Source: Rhabditoides inermis
Taxonomy: Eukaryota > Nematoda > Chromadorea > Rhabditida > Rhabditidae
DNA length: 64,000 bases
Direction: 5' to 3'
Assembly: GCA_963966185.1 (NCBI GenBank)
Contig: CAWZYM010000298.1
Location: forward strand, 1 to 64,000
Positions 56,268 through 64,000 of this stretch are shown here, piece by piece. The first letter of the stretch is position 1. Every line of letters starts with the position of its first letter. The position numbers were made by a program, and so were the translations under genes. The notes beneath the pieces are model-generated. The model was not told the DNA's origin, did not search any database, and was given only the letters and a program-made list of their open reading frames with translations.

Positions 56268-56656
56268 TTAAGTGACAATTTCACTTAAAAATGATATTAT
56301 ACTGATGAAAAGTTGATGGAAACATCATATAACATCTACTAAACCTGAAAACTAAAACTTTTTTCATGGTTTTAAACTATTTTTTGCCCCAAATAGTTGA
56401 TTTTGAACGCTTTCTGGGTAAAAAGTGAGGTTACATCACAGCTGAGTGTCTAAAACATTTTGAATGACGGGAATTTCGAAATAAAATTTTGATAAGAAAT
56501 TCAGTTACTAGCATAAACTGAAGTCGCAGAAGCCGATAAACATATCCCTATGTGATACGCATTTCGAGTTCAATAGTTAAAGCTAGTATTTGTAAAGCGC
56601 GCCAATTCAAAATTCAAAATTTCTCCGATTGCGGATCAATAAAATTGTCACTTTAA
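56268..56656. mobile_element. 389-bp TTAA-ended inverted-repeat element, third copy
   Basis: Same family as 22034-22419 and 27187-27572, about 10 percent diverged, with ends TTAAGTGACAATTTCAC and AATTGTCACTTTAA. Its location outside the palindrome defines the element's true ends. Confidence 0.85.
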
Positions 56657-57336
56657 GCAGACAACACAGGCACGCGTTTTCGTCGCATTACCTAACTTTT
56701 ACACGGTGACAAAAGCGAGTGTCAAAGTACGTTTTGGCCTTTTTGTACGGGCTTGACGCAAGAGCAAAGCGTCTGTGTCAAAATATGAGGTCGTTAATGA
56801 GAATATCGCGTTAAATTCCATAAATAAGACTGGGCAGACCACTCTACGACTTTACCTTCATTGAACAGTGTGCGCAACAAAACATGAGGACATCTATGAA
56901 GATAAAAGGAAACGGCTACACGAAACAAACAGCGCGCGAGTTACGTGCGGTGCACCTTAATACATAATAATTGCACGAACCAAATAATTTGCATAAACAT
57001 AATAATTGCAATGCACGCATATTATTTTGGATGAACCAACCAGTCAATGGACACAAATAAAAACCTATACACACAAAGTCACTTTATCAAATATAAAGAA
57101 ATCACTTATGACAGAAACTATGGAGACGCACATCATATCGAGTAAGTAAACTATGAAACAACACAGATATTCAACACAACACATTTAAGAAAATGGAGGA
57201 GGAGCGAGCAATCTACCACTGAATGGTATCAGGATATAAAGATAAACGATTGATTGAATGTAATATATAAGAATATTGAGTATTCAGACACCTAGTTAAA
57301 GTTGGTCGTTCCCGAGCTCAACACATAGTACTGACA
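56657..57336. other. Intergenic, nothing recognised
   Basis: AT-rich sequence without a convincing gene. TAATAATTGCA-like motifs recur at 56,965-57,015. Confidence 0.35.
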
Positions 57337-57945
57337 CTAAACTGGAACGTTCGAGACGCTGCGCGACTGCCGCCTCAAAGATGTCGAGTCGGACGGATCA
57401 GCCAGAGGCGGCCCATTTGAGATGCCAGTTGACGAGGGCACGTGTGCAGGCATGGGTACAGATGGCCGCTGCGGCGTCTGAGGCTGGGCGAGCTGAGACT
57501 CGATGCTCTGTTGCCGCTCGAGCAGCGACCGGAGAAGCTTCTGCTGCTCCGCCATCATCTGTTGCTGCTGTTTCACCATCGTGTTTAGCACTATAAAACA
57601 ACGTTTCACAAGGACAACAAGTTTCACAATATCGTCAAATGCGCTAGTTGACACATAATAAAACCATAGTAGTTGATAAAATTTTGCAAACAAAGACATA
57701 TAACCTACACCTACATACACGCTATAAATAAAGTAGTGCTTGTTTCCAAACACTCACCCCTGAGGTCGCTCATCGAGGCGGTTCTCCGCATCACATTGCT
57801 GTCGCTGTTGTCATGATCGATGTTGTTCTCGTACTCGACGTTCGCCTCAGAATGACTGTCTGAGTCGGAGCCAAGAGATGACCGGGGTCCTCTTAAAGTA
57901 CACAAATATGCAAATAAATAAGTGAATACAATCACAACTCACCAG
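57337..57945 (-). CDS. Partial gene of unknown function (C-terminal exons)
   Basis: Two exons on the minus strand read GPRSSLGSDSDSHSEANVEY...MRRTASMSDLRG (57,763-57,895) and VLNTMVKQQQQMMAEQQKLL...RSVSNVPV (ending at 57,337). The first is acidic and Ser-rich; the second begins with a Gln-rich probable coiled coil and ends in a Pro/Ser-rich tail. The next upstream candidate exon (GAGQLLIEPIKHW, about 57,943-57,985) would join with a TGA codon, so the 5' end is unresolved and the gene may be broken. Family not recognised. Confidence 0.4.
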
Positions 57946-58577
57946 TGTTTGATGGGCTCAATCAACAACTGACCAGCTCCACCGTCGTAGTTGGTGTCTG
58001 GCGTTCCGATATCTTTTGGGCATCACATGTGCGCGAGTCTTTGGTTTGTTGGATGACATTTGCTGAAAAAGATTCGCTAAAAGAGACCAGATCAGCATAT
58101 TCGCTGAAGAAAGTGGAAGAACAAGGATAAATCAATGAAACAAAAAATGAGATAAATTTCACGTCGAAAATAGTCGCGCTTTTGTCGGGTACAGACAGTT
58201 GTGCGCATTCAACGCGTCAATAAAGTCTTTGCGTGATTTTTTTTGATTTTTTCAAGAATCATATTTTCACTTCAAAAATGATATGTTGCGCGTTTCAAGA
58301 CGTTTTAAGACGTTTCAAGATGCTTCCAATAGTACCAAAAGTTACCTGAGTATTACGTACCTGGGTATACCTGTGTATTACAAAAAAAAATCTACCTGGG
58401 TAGGCCGCCTTAGGGAGCCGCTTGTCACGGTCGACCCTGAGATCAACGATCACTTATCGTCCTCATCACGAAAATGCGTCTCCATGTACATGGCGATGTC
58501 GTTGACGAGCATACCCCCGGACCGACATGACGGAGAATAAGTGCGAGAGCACAAATGAGAATAAGTGCGAGAGCACG
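57946..58577. other. Intergenic, nothing recognised
   Basis: It may contain unresolved upstream exons of the preceding partial gene. At 58,535-58,577 the motif AATAAGTGCGAGAGCAC is duplicated directly before the GA cassette. Confidence 0.35.
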
Positions 58578-61500
58578 TTTCCAGTCACGCTAGCTGATAG
58601 CTAGCCCTCTGCTGGCGGGCGAGCGCGAGAGCACGCGAGAGAGCACGCTGTTTGGAGAGAGACAGATGTACTTTGGTGGCTGCGATCAGTAGGAATTTAG
58701 TAAGGGGAGAGAGAAAGAGAGAACGAGAGAACGAGAGAACGAGAGAACGAGAGAACGAGAGAACGAGAGAACGATATAACGAGAGAAAAGGAGAAAAAGA
58801 GAGGAAGGAAGGAGGGAAGGAGAGACGGAGAGAACGAGAGAACGAGAGAACGAGAGAAGGATAGAAAGAGAGAACGAGAGAACGAGAGAACCAGAGAAAG
58901 AGAGAAAGATATAAAAAGAGAACGAGAGAGCTAGAGAACGAGAGAAAGAGAGAAAGGGAAAAGGAGGGAAGGAGGGATGGAGAGAAGAAGAGAAGGATAG
59001 AAAGAGAGAACGAGAGAACTAGAGAACGAAAGAAAGAGAGAAAGAGAGAAAGAGATAAAGAGAGAACGAGAGAAAGCGAGAACGATATAACGAGAGAATT
59101 AGAGAACGAGAGAAAGAGAGAATGGGAGGAGGAGGGAAGGAGGGAAGGAGAGAAAGAGAGAAAGAGAGAACGAGAAAACGAGAAAACGAGAGAAAGAGAA
59201 AACGAGAGAAAGAGAGAACGATATAACGAGAGAGCTAGAGAACGAGAGAAAGAGAGAAAGGGAGAAGGAGGGAAGGAGGGATGGAGAGAAGAAGAGAAGG
59301 AGAGAAGGAGAGAACTAGAGAAAAAAGAGAAAGAGAGAAAGAGAGAAAGAGAGAAAGAGAGAAAGAGAGAAAGAGAGCAAGAGAGAAAGAGAAAAAGAGA
59401 GAAAGAGAGAAAGAGAGAAAGAGAGAAAGAGAGAAAGAGATAATGAGAGAACGAGAGAAAGAGAAACCGATAGAAAGAGAAAACGAGTGAAAGAGAGAAC
59501 GATATAACGAGAGAACTAGAGAACGAGAGAAAGAGAGAAAGTGAGAAGGCGGGAAGGAGGGAAGGAAAGAACGAGAGAACGAGACAACGAGAGAACGAGA
59601 CAACGAGACAACGAGACAACGAGAGAACGAGAGAACGAGAAAACGAGAGCACGAGAGAACGAGAGAAAGAGAGAACGATATAACGATATAACGAGAGAAA
59701 TAGAGAACGAGAGAAAGAGAGAAAGAGAGAAGGAGAGAAGGAGGGAAGAAGAGAAGGAGAGACGGAGAGAACGAGAGAACGAGAGAACGAGAGACCGAGA
59801 GAAGGATAGAAAGAGAGAACGAGATAAAGAGAGAACGAGAGAACGAGAGAACGAGAGAACGAGAAAACAAGAGAAAGAGAGAACAAGAGAAAGAGAGAAC
59901 GAAAGAAAGAGAGTACGATATAACTAGAGAACGAGAGAACGAGAGAAAGAGAGAAGGAGGGTGGTAGGAGGGAAGGAGGGAAGAAGAGAAGGAGAGACGG
60001 AGAGACGGAGAAAACGAGAGAACGAGAGAACGAGAGAACGAGAGAAGGATAGAAAGAGAGAACGAGAGAACGAGAGAACCAGAGAAAGAGAGAAATATAT
60101 AAAAAGAGAACGAGAGAGCTAGAGAACGAGAGAAAGAGAGAAAGGGAAAAGGAGGGAAGGAGGGATGGAGAGAAGAAGAGAAGGATAGAAAGAGAGAACG
60201 AGAGAACTAGAGAACGAAAGAAAGAGAGAAAGAGAGAAAGAGATAAAGAGAGAACGAGAGAAAGCGAGAACGATATAACGAGAGAATTAGAGAACGAGAG
60301 AAAGAGAGAATGGGAGGAGGAGGGAAGGAGGGAAGGAGAGAAAGAGAGAAAGAGAGAACGAGAAAACGAGAAAACGAGAGAAAGAGAAAACGAGAGAAAG
60401 AGAGAACGATATAACGAGAGAGCTAGAGAACGAGAGAAAGAGAGAAAGGGAGAAGGAGGGAAGGAGGGATGGAGAGAAGAAGAGAAGGAGAGAAGGAGAG
60501 AACTAGAGAAAAAAGAGAAAGAGAGAAAGAGAGAAAGAGAGAAAGAGAGAAAGAGAGAAAGAGAGCAAGAGAGAAAGAGAGAAAGAGAGAAAGAGAGAAA
60601 GAGAGAAAGAGAGAAAGAGATAATGAGAGAACGAGAGAAAGAGAAACCGATAGAAAGAGAAAACGAGTGAAAGAGAGAACGATATAACGAGAGAACTAGA
60701 GAACGAGAGAAAGAGAGAAAGTGAGAAGGCGGGAAGGAGGGAAGGAAAGAACGAGAGAACGAGACAACGAGAGAACGAGACAACGAGACAACGAGAGAAC
60801 GAGAGAACGAGAGAACGAGAAAACGAGAGCACGAGAGAACGAGAGAAAGAGAGAACGATATAACGATATAACGAGAGAAATAGAGAACGAGAGAAAGAGA
60901 GAAAGAGAGAAGGAGAGAAGGAGGGAAGAAGAGAAGGAGAGACGGAGAGAACGAGAGAACGAGAGAACGAGAGACCGAGAGAAGGATAGAAAGAGAGAAC
61001 GAGATAAAGAGAGAACGAGAGAACGAGAGAACGAGAGAACGAGAAAACGAGAGAAAGAGAGAACAAGAGAAAGAGAGAACGAAAGAAAGAGAGTACGATA
61101 TAACTAGAGAACGAGAGAACGAGAGAAAGAGAGAAGGAGGGTGGTAGGAGGGAAGGAGGGAAGGAGAGAAGGAGAGACGGAGAGACGGAGAAAACGAGAG
61201 AACGAGAGAACGAGAAACGAGAGAACGAGAGAACGAGAGAACGAGAGAACGAGAGAAAGAGAGAAAGAGAGAAAGAGAGAACGAGAGAAAGAGAGAACTG
61301 GAGAACTAGAGAAAAAGAGAAAGGGAGAAGGAGGGAAGGAGGGAAGGAGAGAAGAAGAGAAGGAGACACGCGAGAACGAGAGAACGAGAGAACGAGAGAA
61401 CGAGAGAACGAGAGAACGAGAGAACGAGAGAACGAGAGAAAGAGAAAACGAAATAACGAGAGAACTAGATAACGAGAGAACGAGAGAACGAGAGAAAGAG

Positions 61501-62217
61501 AGAAAGGGAGAAGGGGGGAAGGAGGGAAGGAGAGAAGGAGAGACGGAGAGACGGAGAGAACGAGAGAACGAGAGAACGAGAGAACGAGAGAACGAGAGAA
61601 AGAGAGAACGAGAGAAAGAGAGAAAAGAGAGAAAAGAGAGAACGAGAGAAAGAGAGAAAAGAGAGAAAGGGAGAAAGAGAGAACGAGAGAACGAGAGAAC
61701 GAGAGAACGAGAGAAAGAGAGAAAGGGATAAAGAGAGAACGAGAGAAAGAGAGAACGAGAGAAAAAGAGAACGAGAGAAAGAGAGAAGGAAAGAAGGAGG
61801 GAAGGAAGGAAGGAGGGAAGGAGAGGAGGAGAGGAGGAGAGAAGGGGAGAAGGAGAGAAGGAGGGAAGGAATGGGAGGAGAGAAGGAGGAAAGGAGAGGA
61901 GGAGAGAAGGAAAGAAGGAGAGAAGGAGGGAAGGAATGGAAGGAGAGAACGAGAGAACGAGAAAATATCGAATAAATTTGAAATGAAATTGATGAAATAA
62001 TGAGAGAAGAACATGTTACATGTATGAAGACGAGAGAGAAAATTTCTATGAAATTCAACAAAAGGACATATATTATCTTTTAAAAGTACTTCCGTAAAAA
62101 GTGTTGTTTGTGTTAACCTGATTCAAGAAAAGCGCATGCATATATTATTAATTTTCGAAAAATCAAATCGTAAACACCTGAACATGAAAACTAACACAAA
62201 CTTGCTCTTTCAAAACG
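58578..62217. repeat. GA-array cassette, second full copy
   Basis: It has the same three parts as 22991-25983: 5' flank from GTTTCCAGTCACGCTAGCTG to AGTAGGAATT (58,579-58,697), a purine array (58,698-61,965), and a 3' flank AATATCGAATAAATTTG onwards (61,967-62,217). Within the array, about 58,800-59,985 is repeated in tandem at about 59,986-61,150 (offset 1,180-1,188 bp). Long open frames on both strands (SLSLSLF or ERERENER type) are by-products of the repeat, not genes. Confidence 0.85.
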
Positions 62218-62562
62218 TTGAATAATTTTTGAATAATTAATGTTGAATAATTCCATGTTTTATTTTTTTGACATTTTTATACCTGAAACATTGAGTCAAA
62301 CAACATCACGAATAACGTTTTATTTTACTGATAAACCATAAATAATAAACCGCAAAAAACACTGAATAAACAAAACACTCGTATTATTCTGAATGTTACG
62401 TGTAACTATTCTATATTCGTTTGAAAGAGCAAGTTTGTGTTAGTTTTCATGTTCAGGTGTTTACGATTTGATTTTTCGAAAATTAATAATATATGCATGC
62501 GCTTTTCTTGAATCAGGTTAACACAAACAACACTTTTTACGGAAGTACTTTTAAAAGATAAT
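62072..62562. repeat. Foldback: 146-bp near-perfect inverted repeats around a 200-bp loop
   Basis: Arms 62072-62217 and 62418-62562 are almost exact reverse complements, from ATTATCTTTTAAAAGTAC inwards to CTTGCTCTTTCAAA(A)CG. The left arm is also the end of the GA-cassette 3' flank, so the cassette end and one arm of the foldback are the same sequence. The loop is AT-rich with repeated TTGAATAATT. Confidence 0.9.
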
Positions 62563-62694
62563 TACAGTTATGTTAGAGCGGCTATACGGTTAAAAGGTTA
62601 AATAGTTTTATGTAGAGAGTGATAGGGAGAGAGAGAGAAAAGGGAGAGAGAGATAGCGAGTGCGAGAGTATTCAAAGAAAAAAAACGATCAGGT

Positions 62695-63165
62695 GATTAG
62701 TGGAAACGCGAGCACTTGGACACTGTGCAACAACTCATGGAACACTGAATGTGAGCTTCTCTCTCTCTTTCTCTCTCTCTCTCTATCTTTCTCTCTCTCT
62801 TTCTCTCTCTCTCATCCTGTCTTTACACTGCTACTCGCAGAATATGGACACTTTTTGTTCCGAGCACAGCAACGCTGGCCGTGAAATGTACTGGAATGGC
62901 TCGTGCTTTAGCAAAGACGAGTTATTATCAGTGCGTACAATGACTATGTGGTCATCCCGTCCGAGGAGTATTTCTATGTGTGAGTATAGGGGTACGGCAC
63001 AAATTCTTGTGTTGTTGCAGTCAGCGCCTGCTGTACAAGCCGGGCGTGGAGTTTGGCTCGTTCACGCAGTTCAACTGGGAGGTTGCTCTGTCGCTCTTCG
63101 TCCTGTGGATGTTCACTGTGGTCGTCTTACTCAAGGGGGTCAAGTGGATGGGACTGCTCAACTAT
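62695..63165 (+). pseudogene. SLC6 neurotransmitter-transporter fragment
   Basis: Three pieces resemble the second extracellular loop and fourth membrane segment of SLC6 sodium-dependent transporters: STWTLCNNSWNTE (62,705-62,748), NMDTFCSEHSNAGREMYWNG (from 62,842), YNDYVVIPSEEYFY (near 62,932-62,973), then after a short intron QRLLYKPGVEFGSF...WEVALSLFVLWMFTVVVLLKG (63,020-63,163). Joining the first two at consensus splice sites creates TAA, and a frame change near 62,925 is needed. No other transporter exons are seen. A CT tract lies at 62,758-62,815. Confidence 0.65.
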
Positions 63166-63440
63166 GTTAGTCAACTCACAATCAGAAAGTGCACCGCCCG
63201 CCATCTTGGCAGAGGCAACCCGCAGCATGCGTACTCACTGGGAGGCAGCCCTCTCTCTCACTGCGAGCGCCCACTATCAATGCCGGTGTGCGCGCGTCTG
63301 TTGCAATGAATCGAGCACGACTACTGATGCGATCAGTGCATACGAGTGACCAGCGCGTTCTTTTGAAACTAAATAAAACCTACATTCTCCCGCTACTCGA
63401 ATTCGCTTAACCTGTATGGAATACCCATCTACTCAAGGAT
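63166..63440. other. Transition between SLC6 fragment and LINE tail
   Basis: No gene is seen. FLKLNKTYILPLLEFA-like coding around 63,360-63,410 probably already belongs to the LINE in a shifted frame. Confidence 0.4.
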
Positions 63441-63872
63441 ATTCCCACATTGGAGAAAGTACAAAAATACGTCACTCGTATAATTTTCTATCGTGTATAC
63501 CCCTCTCCTGACTACCCGCAAGCCATGCCCATATATCAAGTTCGCTTCAAAACATTGGGTCTGACCAGTTTAGCAGAACGGCGCGCACGAAACGACCTCA
63601 TTCTCGCACACAAAATGTACAAGCGGCTGGTCAGTACACCATTCTCTTCAATGTTCAAGTTGAAACCATGCCGCGGGCGAAATGGCACATTCTCACTCCA
63701 TGTCAAAGCAACAAGGTCGACGCTTTTGCACAACTCATACGCATTGAGAACCGCTCGTTACATTATCTCACTCACCAAATCACATCCGCGCATTTTTCGT
63801 CTGTCTCACTCGCGGTTCTCTAGGGCACTCTCTCATGTCAATCTCACACAGACACTCAATCTTCCTAGTTGA
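63441..63872 (+). pseudogene. CR1-like LINE, C-terminal reverse-transcriptase fragment
   Basis: LEKVQKYVTRIIFYRVY, then LGLTSLAERRARNDLILAHK and the end NLTQTLNLPS at a stop codon (63,870-63,872), match the C-terminal end of CR1/Jockey-type reverse transcriptases. It is a different family from the palindrome LINE. The catalytic part is absent, so it is 5'-truncated. GGGATAAAACA repeats follow to about 63,950. Confidence 0.8.
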
Positions 63873-64000
63873 AACAGTTTTGACGAGGGCAACAATGTGA
63901 CACAGCAATTAAAATACATGACGGGATAAAACATGCACGGGATAAAACAAGCACAATGAAGACAAGCATCGGCCGCCCTGGATTCACACTGGCCGCGCGA

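Noticed and set aside
1..64000. CRISPR arrays, operons or other prokaryotic systems
   Set aside because: Spliced genes, LINEs and animal domain families show eukaryotic nuclear DNA; no regularly spaced direct repeats with unique spacers were seen.

Overview
This window is invertebrate nuclear DNA. The genes are split by many short introns, often about 40 to 60 nt and mostly GT-AG. It carries GA/CT microsatellites, CR1-like LINE remnants, several small inverted-repeat elements, and animal gene families (Scm, astacin, NSD, SLC6). An ecdysozoan, perhaps a nematode, fits the compact introns and the astacin, but the phylum cannot be fixed from the sequence alone.

The dominant structure is a giant inverted repeat. 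The left arm (1 to about 23,622) is mirrored by the right arm (about 25,983 to 41,640). The axis lies in a roughly 2.4 kb GA-rich repeat array plus a short flank. Each arm carries, from outside inwards: the remains of a small Cys-containing protein gene, a complete 23-exon Sex-comb-on-midleg (Scm) gene pointing towards the axis, a CR1-like LINE remnant, and an 11-exon astacin metalloprotease gene also pointing inwards. The arms differ by scattered substitutions, by repeat-length changes and by two clean insertions found only in the left arm. One is a 7.1 kb insertion at 8491-15601 with an 8-bp target duplication; it carries a restriction-like-endonuclease LINE abutting the first 36 nt of U2 snRNA. 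The other is a 640-bp element at 17015-17654 whose long terminal inverted repeats each contain a tRNA-like promoter. The right arm keeps the empty site of both. An assembly fold-back joining two haplotypes is a serious alternative to a real chromosomal palindrome.

Right of the palindrome, genes on the minus strand are a decayed paralogue of the small protein gene (43.4-44.1 kb), a 12-exon gene for a predicted secreted Gly/Ser-rich protein (44.8-46.9 kb), and an NSD/MES-4-type H3K36 methyltransferase (47.7-53.4 kb). Beyond 53.4 kb the sequence is mostly mobile debris: a stray copy of one NSD SET exon with a stop codon, a third copy of a TTAA-flanked inverted-repeat element, a partial gene of unknown function, a second copy of the GA-array cassette (58.6-62.2 kb) ending in a foldback, an SLC6 transporter fragment and a CR1 tail.

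Scm and NSD both act on chromatin, on opposing sides of Polycomb-type regulation, and lie within 15 kb of each other. Nothing here shows that they are co-regulated.
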